Below, piece by piece: positions 1-8,081 of a stretch of DNA of 36,701 nt. The position numbers and the translations under genes are program-made. Each line of letters opens with the position of its first letter. Positions within the stretch are counted from its first letter, which is position 1. This DNA comes from Croceicoccus pelagius. GTDB lineage: Bacteria; Pseudomonadota; Alphaproteobacteria; Sphingomonadales; Sphingomonadaceae. Below the pieces are notes generated by a model. It did not search any database and was not told the origin of the DNA. It saw only the letters and a list, made by a program, of their open reading frames with translations. The DNA lies in NCBI RefSeq assembly GCF_001661915.1, contig NZ_LYWY01000031.1, positions 1 through 36,701 of the forward strand. The letters are read 5' to 3'.

Positions 1-49
1 GAGGGCGTAGCCCGAGCGGGGGTCGCCAACACCCGGATTGTCATTTCTG

Positions 50-817
50 TCAGGGGTTGGGGCGTGCTTTTCGTGCCTGGCTCTGGGCCAGACGATAGCT
101 CTCGCCATTCATTTCCAGGATGCTGACGTGGTGGGTAAGCCGGTCGAGAAGCGCGCCGGTCAGGCGCTCGGAACCGAACGTTTCGGTCCATTCGTCGAAC
201 GGCAGGTTGCTGGTGATCAGCGTCGAGCCACGCTCGTAACGCTGCGAGATCAGTTCGAACAGCAGTTCCGCGCCGGTCTTTGACAGGGGAACGAACCCCA
301 GCTCGTCGATGATGAGGAGCTTGTATCCGGCCATCTGCTTTTGCAGGCGCAGCAGGCGGCGTTCGTCGCGTGCTTCCATCATTTCGCTGACCAGCGCGGA
401 CGCGGTGGTAAAACCGACTGTCAGACCCTTCTGGCAGGCCGCGAGGCCCAGGCCGATCGCGACATGGGTCTTGCCGGTTCCTGACGGGCCAAGGGCGATG
501 ACGTTCTCGCGCCGGATGATCCATTCGCAGCGCGCCAGTTCGAGCACCTGCATCTTGTTGAGCTTCGGGATGGCGGTAAAATCGAAGCTGTCGAGGCTCT
601 TGGCCGCCGGGAACCGCGCGGCCTTGATCCGGCGCTCGACCATCCGCCGTTCCCGGTCGATCAGTTCCAGTTCGACAAGCCGGGCAAGATAGCGGACATG
701 ATCCACGCCCTCTGCCGCGCATTGCCGGGCCAGCTTGTCATGCTCACGCAGGAACGTCGGCAGCTTGAGCGTCTTGAGGTGATTGGTGAGCAGCAGTTCG
801 GGAGCCGGGCTGCTCAT
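50..817 (-). CDS. istB: IS21 transposition helper ATPase IstB
   Basis: This 255-residue protein is the AAA+ ATPase that helps the IstA transposase choose and capture target DNA. A Walker A motif (GPSGTGKT, residues about 110-117) and a Walker B-like stretch (LLIIDELGF) are present. The N-terminal part of about 75 residues resembles the IstB region that precedes the ATPase core. Length is normal for the family (about 250). The start codon overlaps the istA stop by four bases, the translational coupling usual in IS21. No frameshift or internal stop is seen, so the copy looks intact. Confidence 0.95.
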   Translation of the reverse strand: MSSPAPELLLTNHLKTLKLPTFLREHDKLARQCAAEGVDHVRYLARLVELELIDRERRMVERRIKAARFPAAKSLDSFDFTAIPKLNKMQVLELARCEWIIRRENVIALGPSGTGKTHVAIGLGLAACQKGLTVGFTTASALVSEMMEARDERRLLRLQKQMAGYKLLIIDELGFVPLSKTGAELLFELISQRYERGSTLITSNLPFDEWTETFGSERLTGALLDRLTHHVSILEMNGESYRLAQSQARKARPNP

Positions 818-2322
818 GCCGCGTCCTTCGTCTCGCCCGACAACAGCCGCATGTACGAGCGCGCCGATGTCGTCTCCACCCTCGTCCTGGGCAGGTAGGG
901 ATAGATCGCCATATCCAGTCTGGGCACCCGGCGTTCAACCCGGCACAATACAAGGTGCTTCACCGCATCGAAGCCGATCGCGCCCATATCAAGGGCCTGC
1001 TTCACCGCGGCATGCAGATCGGCAAGCGTGAAGCTTTCCAGCAGGCGCAGCACCTGCACATACTCGCGCCGGCCATGCTTGCCCCCATGACGGTTCAGGC
1101 GCGCTTCCATCAGCCGGCGCAGCGTCACAAACGCCTCGGGCAGGTTCCAGCCTTGCAAGGGCGCGGCCTGATCGAGGGCATTGATCTTCTGTTCGATCAG
1201 GGGAAGGTAATGGACCGGATCGAAGGTCACGTCTTCGCGGCTATAGCTGCGGGGATGACGGGCAATGACCTCGCCCCGGCAGCCGATCACCACCTCGCCG
1301 ACATAGCCCCTGATCCATACTTCCTGGTGGCCGAAGCGTACCGGTACCGAGTAATCATTGGTCCGGTAGCGCACCAGCGCCTGCGACGAGACCTGGCCGC
1401 TGGTCTGGTCACAGGCCTCGAACGGCGATGCCGGAAGGTCCTGCATCGCCGCCAGATCGCGTTGCAGTCTCTCGCCGATCGTCTCGTTCTCGCCGCGCAG
1501 CCGATCGTTCTGCCGTTTGCGGCATTGCTCCTCGAGCCACAGGTTGAACGCCTCCCATGTCGCGAACCGGGGGATCGGGACCATGAAGTTGCGGCGGGCA
1601 TAGCCGACCAGACCTTCCACGCTGCCCTTGTCGTTCCCCTTGCCAGGGCGGCCGTAACGATCGCGGATCAGGTAGTGCGACAGAAAGGCGCTGAACAGCC
1701 TCGCGCGCCGCCGCGTGCTGTCAGGAAGGATCTTAGAGACCAGGCAGCGATCGTTGTCGTAGACGATCGAGAGCGGTACCGCGCCGAAGAACGCGAAGGC
1801 ATGAACGTGGCCGTCCATCCACGCCTCGGCAACGGCCGCCGGATAGGCCCGCACGTAGCAGGCATCGCTGTGCGGCAGATCGAGCACGAAGAAGTGCGCC
1901 TTCTGCTCCACACCGCCGATCTCAACCAGAGCCTCGCCGAAATCAGCCTGTGCGTGGCCGGGGGCGTGCGCCAACGGCACGAACATCTCCCGGCTGCGCT
2001 GAACCCGCTCCCGGATGTAATCCTTGATGATCGTGTAACCGCCGGTGAAGCCATGCTCTGCGCGAAGGCGGTCGAACACACGCTTCGCCGTATGGCGCTG
2101 CTTGCGCGGAACCGACCGGTCCCCTTCCAGCCAGCCATCGATGATCGGTATGAACGCTTCCAGCTTCGGTCGCCGCACCGGGGCGCTGCGACGGTAACCG
2201 GGCGGCACCGAATACGACAGCATCTTGCGAACCGTGTCGCGCGATATGTTGAAATGCTTCGCTGCCTCGCGCTGGCTCATCCCTTCAGAACACGCCAGAC
2301 GAACCCTCAGGTAAAGTTCCAC
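814..2322 (-). CDS. istA: IS21-family transposase IstA
   Basis: A 502-residue DDE transposase. The first 45 residues form a helix-turn-helix (SQREAAKHFNISRDTVRKML). A retroviral-integrase-like core follows, with acidic residues in HAQADFGEA, in IVYDNDR and in KGSVEGLVGYARRNF. The C-terminal part resembles the Mu-transposase-like beta barrel of IS21 transposases. Length matches the family (about 500). It overlaps istB by four bases. The protein is uninterrupted, so with IstB it could be active if both element ends exist; only one end lies in this window. Confidence 0.95.
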   Translation of the reverse strand: MELYLRVRLACSEGMSQREAAKHFNISRDTVRKMLSYSVPPGYRRSAPVRRPKLEAFIPIIDGWLEGDRSVPRKQRHTAKRVFDRLRAEHGFTGGYTIIKDYIRERVQRSREMFVPLAHAPGHAQADFGEALVEIGGVEQKAHFFVLDLPHSDACYVRAYPAAVAEAWMDGHVHAFAFFGAVPLSIVYDNDRCLVSKILPDSTRRRARLFSAFLSHYLIRDRYGRPGKGNDKGSVEGLVGYARRNFMVPIPRFATWEAFNLWLEEQCRKRQNDRLRGENETIGERLQRDLAAMQDLPASPFEACDQTSGQVSSQALVRYRTNDYSVPVRFGHQEVWIRGYVGEVVIGCRGEVIARHPRSYSREDVTFDPVHYLPLIEQKINALDQAAPLQGWNLPEAFVTLRRLMEARLNRHGGKHGRREYVQVLRLLESFTLADLHAAVKQALDMGAIGFDAVKHLVLCRVERRVPRLDMAIYPYLPRTRVETTSARSYMRLLSGETKDAA

Positions 2323-2444
2323 GGTGTAAATCCCTCATCCCTCCTCGCCAGCTTCGCGAAAAGGGAAAAGTGGACGACTTTTACGCCGCCCGCAGCAGCA
2401 CTGCGCCGCCGCTACCGTGGCCTAATTTTGCACCGCCGTTCTCA

Positions 2445-2623
2445 CCCTGGGAAAGCCGCGCCGCGATCGCTGCGCCGGGATCGCCAAGGTCCAGGCTGAC
2501 GCAGGCAAGGTTGGGCAAAGACGGCAATTTTCCGATTCGCGACAGGATTGCTCCGATTTCATTACGATCCGCCTCGGTGCAGTCGGCGAACGTGTCACTT
2601 TGCAAAAAATCGTAAGCAATCAT
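2445..2623 (-). pseudogene. Possible truncated gene interrupted by IS21
   Basis: A minus-strand frame starting at an ATG at 2623 (MIAYDFLQSDTFADCTEADR...) is open for about 60 codons and then runs into the IS21 terminal sequence near 2444, where it continues only by chance. The visible part has ordinary protein-like composition (alternating hydrophobic and charged residues, SRIGKLPSLPNLACVSLDLG), but I recognise no family and the ribosome binding site is poor. It could be the 5' end of a host gene broken by the insertion, or a fortuitous frame. Confidence 0.3.
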
Positions 2624-2663
2624 CGTGCGTTTGCTGGGCGATCCGGGAAGTAATTGCAATGCG

Positions 2664-2689
2664 GGAACAACATCTGATGTTGCGGCGTT
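2664..2689 (+). promoter_or_regulatory. EcfG-type general stress promoter
   Basis: GGAAC (2664-2668), a 17-nt spacer, then CGTT (2686-2689). This matches the consensus of the alphaproteobacterial general stress sigma factor EcfG (GGAAC-N16/17-CGTT). The spacer contains the palindrome CAACATCTGATGTTG, which overlaps the last base of the -35 element. It faces the small gene at 2793, leaving a leader of about 95 nt. Confidence 0.55.
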
Positions 2690-2732
2690 GCAACACCCTG
2701 ATTTCTGCCGTTTTTGATACATTGCGACATAT

Positions 2733-2746
2733 TGACATAAGTGTCA
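2733..2746. promoter_or_regulatory. Inverted repeat, possible operator
   Basis: TGACA-TAAG-TGTCA lies between the EcfG-like promoter and the small gene at 2793. Dyads of this kind are often repressor sites. No cognate regulator is visible nearby, so the role is only suggested by symmetry and position. Confidence 0.3.
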
Positions 2747-2792
2747 GGTGGCGGTTTTCTGCGTGATCTCGACTAACCGGGGACTACTTTCA

Positions 2793-2942
2793 ATGGACAC
2801 TGGCAAGACTTCGATTCTCCCCCAGGGAACCACCGAAGAAAACACCAGCGACATCGCTGCATGGCTCGACACCGTCGCGAAGCAGGAAGGGGCCCGTTCG
2901 GGCGCATTCCGTCGCACGCTCGACGGCCTGCTCGGCGGCTGA
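2793..2942 (+). CDS. Small hypothetical protein (49 aa)
   Basis: The frame from the ATG at 2793 encodes MDTGKTSILP...TLDGLLGG, a soluble, mildly acidic peptide without a signal or membrane segment. The frame is open further upstream, but the purine-rich GGGGA about 10 nt before this ATG and the preceding promoter favour this start. It sits ahead of another small stress-type gene and downstream of an EcfG-like promoter, so a role in stationary or stress physiology is possible. I do not recognise a family. It does not carry the pattern I would expect of the anti-sigma factor NepR, despite a similar size. Confidence 0.5.
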   Translation: MDTGKTSILPQGTTEENTSDIAAWLDTVAKQEGARSGAFRRTLDGLLGG

Positions 2943-2968
2943 TCCGCACCCGCAGGGTCGCACCCCGC

Positions 2969-2994
2969 GGAACAACGTACTGACCTCGGGAGTT
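2969..2994 (+). promoter_or_regulatory. Weak EcfG-like promoter
   Basis: GGAAC at 2969-2973 is followed by an 18-nt spacer and GTTT at 2992, which can be read as GGAAC-N17-AGTT. The -10 element deviates from CGTT at its first base. It lies about 35 nt before the ATG at 3028, a suitable distance for that gene. Confidence 0.35.
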
Positions 2995-3027
2995 TTGCCT
3001 TCAACTTGAACGAAGGGGAGACCTCTG

Positions 3028-3312
3028 ATGGTCGAAGAACGTTACACCGAAACCCGCACTCCTGCGGGCGATACGCATACCCACACCGAAATCATCCGCG
3101 AGGAGCCTGCGCGCTCGCGCGGGGGAGCGGGTTGGGCCATCGTGATCGTGCTTCTGCTCGCCGTGATTGTAGGCGGCTTTTTCCTGATGAAGGGCAACGA
3201 CGCCCAGATCGCGCGTGACAATGCTATTGCCGGTGCTGCAAACAGCGTCGGCAATGCGGCTGAAAGCGTCGGTGATGCGGCCGAAACTGCCGCCGACAAC
3301 CTTTCCGAATAA
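3028..3312 (+). CDS. Small membrane-anchored hypothetical protein (94 aa)
   Basis: The N-terminal 35 residues are hydrophilic (MVEERYTETRTPAGDTHTHTE). One clear transmembrane helix follows (GWAIVIVLLLAVIVGGFFLM, about residues 37-56). The tail is alanine-rich and repetitive: NSVGNAAESVGDAAETAADNLSE, a heptad-like N/D-A-A pattern that may be helical in the periplasm. A strong ribosome binding site (AAGGGGAG) precedes the ATG. Tails of this type occur in small stress-related proteins of the YtxH/LEA-like kind, but the family is not certain. It is flanked by an EcfG-like promoter and a good hairpin terminator, so it may be a single-gene transcript. Confidence 0.7.
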   Translation: MVEERYTETRTPAGDTHTHTEIIREEPARSRGGAGWAIVIVLLLAVIVGGFFLMKGNDAQIARDNAIAGAANSVGNAAESVGDAAETAADNLSE

Positions 3313-3353
3313 CTTCTGATCGGACCGCTGATTGCGGTCCCGAAACCTGACGA

Positions 3354-3393
3354 GGCGCCGGACCTTCCACGAGGGATCCGGCGCCTTCGCGTT
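3354..3393 (+). terminator. Hairpin terminator after the 94-aa gene
   Basis: GGCGCCGGA (3354-3362) pairs perfectly with TCCGGCGCC (3377-3385), and a short T-rich stretch (TTCGCGTTT) follows. A second, smaller hairpin, GGACCGC/GCGGTCC, lies just before it at 3322-3340. Confidence 0.65.
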
Positions 3394-3508
3394 TACGGCG
3401 CATTTACCATCCGTGTTTATGTTTGCGGGCCATGTACAAGGCGCGCCCGAAACCCTGCGAGACCGGTTGTTTTGGCACCAGTCCTTCGCCACCCCCGGTC
3501 GATAAGTG

Positions 3509-5569
3509 ATGAGCGCGGGCTTCCTCGTTTCGGTCGTGCAGGCTCTCGCGGCATTCGCTTGCCTGACATCCGCCTACCTCCTTTGGCGCCGCGATACCCA
3601 TGCCCCGTCGCGGGCGCTCGTCATCGCCGGGCTCGGAACGACTGCCGCGCACCTGCTGGTCAGTACGCCCGGCATCATCGATCCGGCAGGGATCTGGCTT
3701 GTCACGGCCTTGCGCAACCTCGTCTGGCTCGGAGTGATCCGCGCCTTGTTTGCCGCCGACGGCCGACATGCGAGCCTGCGTCCGGTGGGGCCGTTGCTTG
3801 TCGCTTTGGCGTTGGCCGAATTGTTACAGGTGCCACTTGCCGTCATGGCGGGCATCTTTCCGGTTCCAGTGGCTTTTTCGCTGACGGCCAAGGTTTCGGC
3901 GATCTTTCACCTGCTCTTCGCGATCGGAACGCTGGTTCTGATTCACAATCTTTATGGCGGGGCGGGACCGCAACAGCGGCCGCGTATCAAGTGGATGGCC
4001 GGCGCCCTCGTGGTGGCATGGGGCACGGAGCTCAACATCTTTGCAGCCAGCTACCTATGGGGCGAACTGCCGGTTGCGATGAACTTGCTGCGCGCTGCCG
4101 CGTGGACGGTTGCCGCATTCTTCCTCTGGCTGGACGGACGCCAGAAGGGTGCGCGCGAATTTTCGCCCTCGCGCACGGTGACGTTCCAGTCGCTTTCGCT
4201 GATCGTCATCGCCTTGTACCTCTTTGCGCTGTTCACGATCGACGGAGCGGTAACGGGTGACGATCCCGGGCTCGGCATAGTCGGTCGTTTCGGCGCGGTT
4301 GTCTTCGCGGTCGCTATCGGCGCAATCCTCGCCTCGCGAAATCTGCGCGTCTGGTTGCGCGATCTGCTGGTCCGCAACCTTTTCCGTCATCGTTATGACT
4401 ATCGTGAGGAATGGCTGCGACTTTCGGCCACGATCGGCGCAACTTCCGCGCCAGCCGAACAGCGTACCGTCCAGGCGCTGGCCGATATTGTCGACAGCCC
4501 TGCAGGCTTTCTGCTTTCACCGGGCGACGAGGGTGCTTTCGAACTCAGCGCGAACTGGCACTGGCCGACGCTGGAAGTGCCGGCGACCGGCGTTCCCGAT
4601 ATGGTGGCGCGGATGATCGCCTGCGACGGGGGCGTGATCGAACTCGATAAGGTGAGGGCGGGGCACCAGCCATTCGGCGGACATCACTTGCCGCAATGGC
4701 TGATGTCGCTTGCCCGCGCGTGGCTGTTGGTCCCTTTGCAGGTGGATGGGCGGACTACGGGGATGATCGTGCTGGCGCGTCCTGCCTATGTGCGTGATCT
4801 CGACTGGGAAGATCACGATCTGCTGCGCATTGTCGGACAGCAACTGGCGGCCCACCTCAGCCAGAATCAGGCGCAGAAAGCGCTGCTGGAATCGGCGCGG
4901 TTCGATGAATTCAACCGCCGCATGGCTTTCGTGATGCACGACATAAAGAACCTTGCCAGCCAATTCGGCCTGCTGGTGTCGAATGCGGAACGTCATATCG
5001 AAAAGCCGGCGTTCCGGGCCGACATGCTCGTCACGCTACGCGCTGCGACCAAGCGTCTGGAAGGGCTGATCGGCAGGCTGTCGAACTATGGCACTAACGG
5101 GGTCGGAGCCCCATCGCCGATCTCGCCTCTCGACGCGGTTCGCACGGCGCTCCAAGCGGAAATCACGAGCGACCTGATCGAGATCGGCCATGGCGGCGGG
5201 GCGGCTTTGCTTGGCGACCGTGAGGCTCTGGAGACCGTCCTGAAGCATCTCGTCCGCAACGCGATCGAGGCAAGCGAAGATGGCGCGAAAGTCGAGATCC
5301 ATTTTCCCGGCACGGACCGGATGGCCGGTGTCGCCGTCGTCGACAGCGGCTGCGGCATGTCGCCGGAATTCATCCGTTCGGGCCTTTTCAAGCCATTCGT
5401 ATCGACCAAGAACAACGGTTTCGGCATCGGGGCTTACGAAGCGCGCGAGCTTGTCCGCGCGATGGGTGGCAGGCTCGAAGTGGAATCGCGCGTCGGCGAG
5501 GGTTCGCGCTTCGTGATCTGGCTGCCCCGCGCGGCCGAACAGGCGGACGAAGACAGGAAGGTTGCGTAA
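3509..5569 (+). CDS. prsK: PEP-CTERM-system sensor histidine kinase PrsK
   Basis: About 686 residues. The first 290 are a multi-pass membrane region with roughly eight hydrophobic segments. A GAF-like domain (about 310-455) precedes a kinase core with the unusual H-box MHDIKNL (His478), an N-box (HLVRNAIEAS), a G1 box (DSGCGMS) and a glycine-rich GFGIGAYEARELV. This arrangement is that of PrsK, the sensor kinase that accompanies exosortase A/PEP-CTERM exopolysaccharide loci. A GTG at 3506 sits directly before the ATG at 3509; ATG is preferred. The response regulator PrsR follows one base after the stop, so the pair is surely co-transcribed. No exosortase or polysaccharide genes lie in the window. 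Confidence 0.88.
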   Translation: MSAGFLVSVVQALAAFACLTSAYLLWRRDTHAPSRALVIAGLGTTAAHLLVSTPGIIDPAGIWLVTALRNLVWLGVIRALFAADGRHASLRPVGPLLVALALAELLQVPLAVMAGIFPVPVAFSLTAKVSAIFHLLFAIGTLVLIHNLYGGAGPQQRPRIKWMAGALVVAWGTELNIFAASYLWGELPVAMNLLRAAAWTVAAFFLWLDGRQKGAREFSPSRTVTFQSLSLIVIALYLFALFTIDGAVTGDDPGLGIVGRFGAVVFAVAIGAILASRNLRVWLRDLLVRNLFRHRYDYREEWLRLSATIGATSAPAEQRTVQALADIVDSPAGFLLSPGDEGAFELSANWHWPTLEVPATGVPDMVARMIACDGGVIELDKVRAGHQPFGGHHLPQWLMSLARAWLLVPLQVDGRTTGMIVLARPAYVRDLDWEDHDLLRIVGQQLAAHLSQNQAQKALLESARFDEFNRRMAFVMHDIKNLASQFGLLVSNAERHIEKPAFRADMLVTLRAATKRLEGLIGRLSNYGTNGVGAPSPISPLDAVRTALQAEITSDLIEIGHGGGAALLGDREALETVLKHLVRNAIEASEDGAKVEIHFPGTDRMAGVAVVDSGCGMSPEFIRSGLFKPFVSTKNNGFGIGAYEARELVRAMGGRLEVESRVGEGSRFVIWLPRAAEQADEDRKVA

Positions 5570-5570
5570 G

Positions 5571-6947
5571 ATGGGCGGAAAAAGGGAAACGGCTTTGCCG
5601 AAGCTGCTGGTGATCGAGGACGATCCCGGCCTCCAGGCCCAGCTGAAATGGGCATGGGATGATTTCGACGTGACTTGCGCCGGAGACCGCGATGCGGCGC
5701 TCGCCGCGCTCCGATCGGATGAGCCGGATGTGGTCACGCTCGACCTTGGCCTGCCGCCCGATCCCGATGGCACGAGCGAAGGTTTCGCCGTTCTTGACGC
5801 GATCATGGAACTGAAGCCCGATACGAAGGTCATCATCGCCAGCGGCCATGGCGCGCATGAAAGCGCGTTACAGGCGATTGAGCGCGGAGCTTATGATTTC
5901 TACGCCAAGCCGGTGAAGATCGACGAACTGGCGCTGATCGTTCGCCGCGCGCTGCATTTGCGCGAGATCGAGCAGGAGAACCGCAACCTTGCCGCCAAGT
6001 CCGGCGAGGAGAGCCGCGTACTCGGCACGCTCGTAACCGCTGCACCCGAGATGGTTCGCGTTGCCCGAACCATCGAACGTGTAGCGCCTGCCGATGTCTC
6101 GGTCCTGCTGCAAGGCGCGAGTGGGACGGGCAAGGAACTGCTGGCCCGTGGCCTTCACGATTCCAGTCCGCGCCGGGGTGGGGCCTTCGTTGCGATCAAT
6201 TGCGCTGCGATCCCCGAACACCTGCTGGAAAGCGAACTTTTCGGCCACGAGAAAGGTTCGTTCACCGGCGCGATCTCGACCCGCGAGGGGAAGATCGAAC
6301 TGGCCGAGGGTGGGACGCTGTTTCTTGACGAGCTGGGCGACATTCCGCTCGCGCTTCAGGCCAAGCTGCTGCGCTTCCTGCAGGAGCGGACTTTGGAACG
6401 GGTCGGCGGGCGCAAGTCCATCGCGGTCGACACCCGCATCGTTTGCGCCACGCATCGCGACTTGCAGGCGATGATCATGGAGGGTACCTTCCGCGAAGAC
6501 CTGTATTACCGCCTTGCCGAGATTGTCATCGCCATCCCGACGCTGGCCGAACGACCGGGCGATGCGCCGCTTCTTGCACGCCATTTCCTGCATCGCTTCG
6601 CTAAGGAGATGAACCCCAGGGTCACCGGCTTTTCGGCCGATGCGCTTTCGGCCATCGACACATGGCACTGGCCGGGCAACGTGCGCGAGCTGGAAAATCG
6701 GGTGAAGCGCGCGGTCATCATGGCGGACGGGAAGTTGGTAAGCGCCGAGGATCTCGACCTTGCCGAACCGGACGAGGAGCTGGCCAACGCGCTGAACCTG
6801 AAGGCAGCGCGCGAGCAGGCGGACCGCAAAGTAATCCGCCATGCGCTGGCGCGCAGCGAGGGCAACATCAGCTCGACCGCGCGCATGCTAGGAATCAGCA
6901 GGCCCACGCTTTACGACCTGATGAAGCAGTACGACCTTTCGGCCTGA
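5571..6947 (+). CDS. prsR: PEP-CTERM-box sigma-54 response regulator PrsR
   Basis: 458 residues in NtrC-type order. The receiver domain has acidic pocket EDD at 16-18 and phospho-acceptor Asp58. The AAA+ sigma-54 interaction domain has Walker A GASGTGKE at 182-189 and the sigma-54 loop as GSFTGA at 229-234, where the usual motif is GAFTGA. A C-terminal Fis-type helix-turn-helix ends [20 protein letters not shown]. It should activate sigma-54 promoters of exopolysaccharide and PEP-CTERM genes when phosphorylated by PrsK. A TTG at 5562 is in frame, but the ATG at 5571 sits one base after the prsK stop with AGGAAGG upstream. The stop is only four bases from the convergent DUF475 gene. Confidence 0.9.
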   Translation: MGGKRETALPKLLVIEDDPGLQAQLKWAWDDFDVTCAGDRDAALAALRSDEPDVVTLDLGLPPDPDGTSEGFAVLDAIMELKPDTKVIIASGHGAHESALQAIERGAYDFYAKPVKIDELALIVRRALHLREIEQENRNLAAKSGEESRVLGTLVTAAPEMVRVARTIERVAPADVSVLLQGASGTGKELLARGLHDSSPRRGGAFVAINCAAIPEHLLESELFGHEKGSFTGAISTREGKIELAEGGTLFLDELGDIPLALQAKLLRFLQERTLERVGGRKSIAVDTRIVCATHRDLQAMIMEGTFREDLYYRLAEIVIAIPTLAERPGDAPLLARHFLHRFAKEMNPRVTGFSADALSAIDTWHWPGNVRELENRVKRAVIMADGKLVSAEDLDLAEPDEELANALNLKAAREQADRKVIRHALARSEGNISSTARMLGISRPTLYDLMKQYDLSA

Positions 6948-6951
6948 TCCC

Positions 6952-8013
6952 TCAATCGACGGTGGCGTTCGCTTCCTCGGGGTGCCGTTTCGAATAGCGG
7001 ACCGACCACCAGAGTGAGATCATGATCAGTGTTGCGCCGATCAGGCCGGTGATGACTTCGGGAATATGGAACTTCGCAGTCAACAGCATGATGACGCCGA
7101 GCACGATGATCGCCCAGAAGGCTCCGTGTTCAAGGTAGCGATACTGCGCCAGCGTCCCCGCGCGTACGAGGTGGATCGTCATCGAACGCACGAACATCGC
7201 ACCGATCGAAAGGCCGAGCGCGATGATCAACATGTTGTTGGTGAGCGCAAAGGCCCCGATCACGCCGTCGAACGAGAAGCTTGCGTCGAGAACCTCGAGA
7301 TAAAGGAAGCCGCCAAGGCCCGAACGCGCCGCACCTTCGGCGGCCTTGTTGTCGGCCATGTCGAGCAGAGTGCCGATCGCCTCGACCGCGATATAGGTCA
7401 CGATGCCGAGCATACCCGCCGTCACGAACGTCAGCGCCTCTTCGTCGGGCAGCAGCAGCGAGATGCCATAAAGGCCGAGCACGAGGATCGCGATTTCCGC
7501 GGCCTTGATGTTCGACACCTTGGCGAGAAATTCCTCGACCGTGCGGATCCAGTGAATGTCTTTCTCACCGTCGAAGAAGAAGTTTAGGCCGACCATCGTC
7601 AGGAACGCGCCGCCAAAGCCTGCGATGCCGGTGTGCGCGGAAGATACGATTTCCTCGTACCGCTTCGGCTCGTTCAGCGAGAGATTGATCGCCTCGATCG
7701 GGTTCAGGCTGGCCGCTATGCCGACGATGGCGAGTGGGAAAACGATACGCATGCCGAAGACGGCGATCGCGATACCCCAGGTGAGGAAGCGTTGCTGCCA
7801 TTTGGGCGGCATGTCTTTCAGGACAGTCGCATTGACGACCGCGTTGTCGAAGCTGAGCGATACCTCGAGGATCGAGAGTACAACCACGATCCACAGGACG
7901 CTGAAGACGCCGGAAATTCCGTTACCTTGCGAGAACCCGAGCCAGACGGCCAGGGCAAGGCAAATGAACGTGAAAAGGAACGAGCCTTTGTAATGGGCAA
8001 GGAGCGTCTTCAA
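6952..8013 (-). CDS. DUF475 / TerC-superfamily integral membrane protein
   Basis: 353 residues with about eight to nine hydrophobic segments. Conserved features of the TerC/DUF475 superfamily are visible: the acidic motif in a membrane helix EVSLSFDNAVVNATVLKDM near the N-terminus and its counterpart LEVLDASFSFDGVIGAFALTNN in the second half. These paired acidic helices are thought to bind or move metal ions. The exact substrate of DUF475 members is not established. It is encoded downstream of panB on the same strand with a 68-nt gap, so co-transcription is possible but functionally unexplained. A metal-responsive riboswitch was looked for upstream and not seen. Confidence 0.85.
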   Translation of the reverse strand: MKTLLAHYKGSFLFTFICLALAVWLGFSQGNGISGVFSVLWIVVVLSILEVSLSFDNAVVNATVLKDMPPKWQQRFLTWGIAIAVFGMRIVFPLAIVGIAASLNPIEAINLSLNEPKRYEEIVSSAHTGIAGFGGAFLTMVGLNFFFDGEKDIHWIRTVEEFLAKVSNIKAAEIAILVLGLYGISLLLPDEEALTFVTAGMLGIVTYIAVEAIGTLLDMADNKAAEGAARSGLGGFLYLEVLDASFSFDGVIGAFALTNNMLIIALGLSIGAMFVRSMTIHLVRAGTLAQYRYLEHGAFWAIIVLGVIMLLTAKFHIPEVITGLIGATLIMISLWWSVRYSKRHPEEANATVD

Positions 8014-8081
8014 GGTAAGGGAAATCCTGTCAGGAGATATTGGCTGGCAATGTCAGGCGAACGATCCGCAGGCGGATTGGT

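Larger units (their letters stand above)
1..2444 (-). mobile_element. IS21-family insertion sequence, cut by the left window edge
   Basis: The element carries the istA-istB pair typical of IS21, transcribed leftwards. Upstream of istA, around 2360-2444, two related copies of a terminal-type motif can be read on the minus strand: GGCGGCGTAAAAGTCGTCCAC, slightly diverged from CGGCGGTGCAAAATTAGGCCAC. Multiple subterminal repeats of this kind are usual at IS21 ends. I place the istA-side end near 2444 (minus strand TGAGAACGG...), but the exact base is uncertain. The other end is not visible; bases 1-49 still look like IS21 sequence after istB, so the element runs out of the window. Confidence 0.8.
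2445..2792. other. Intergenic stretch beside the IS21 end: promoter, palindromes, possible truncated ORF
   Basis: About 350 bases lie between the IS21 end and the first host gene. They hold an EcfG-like promoter (2664-2689), a perfect hyphenated palindrome CAACATC-T-GATGTTG (2668-2682), an inverted repeat TGTTGC/GCAACA (2678-2695) and a second one TGACA-TAAG-TGTCA (2733-2746). A minus-strand reading frame (about 2623 down to the IS21 boundary) is listed separately as a doubtful truncated gene. Confidence 0.5.

Noticed and set aside
955-2499. Long plus-strand reading frame (514 codons) opposite istA
   Set aside because: It is antisense to a well-supported transposase, has no family features and results from the GC-rich codon pattern.
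3474-3491. Possible sigma-54 promoter (TGGCACC...TTCGC) before prsK
   Set aside because: The distance between the GG and GC elements is two bases too long for the sigma-54 consensus.
5868-6842. Long minus-strand frame opposite prsR
   Set aside because: It is a shadow of the prsR reading frame, with no start signal or recognisable product.
8014-8081. Riboswitch (manganese yybP-ykoY type) before the TerC-like gene
   Set aside because: The gap to panB is too short and none of the conserved loop sequences is seen.
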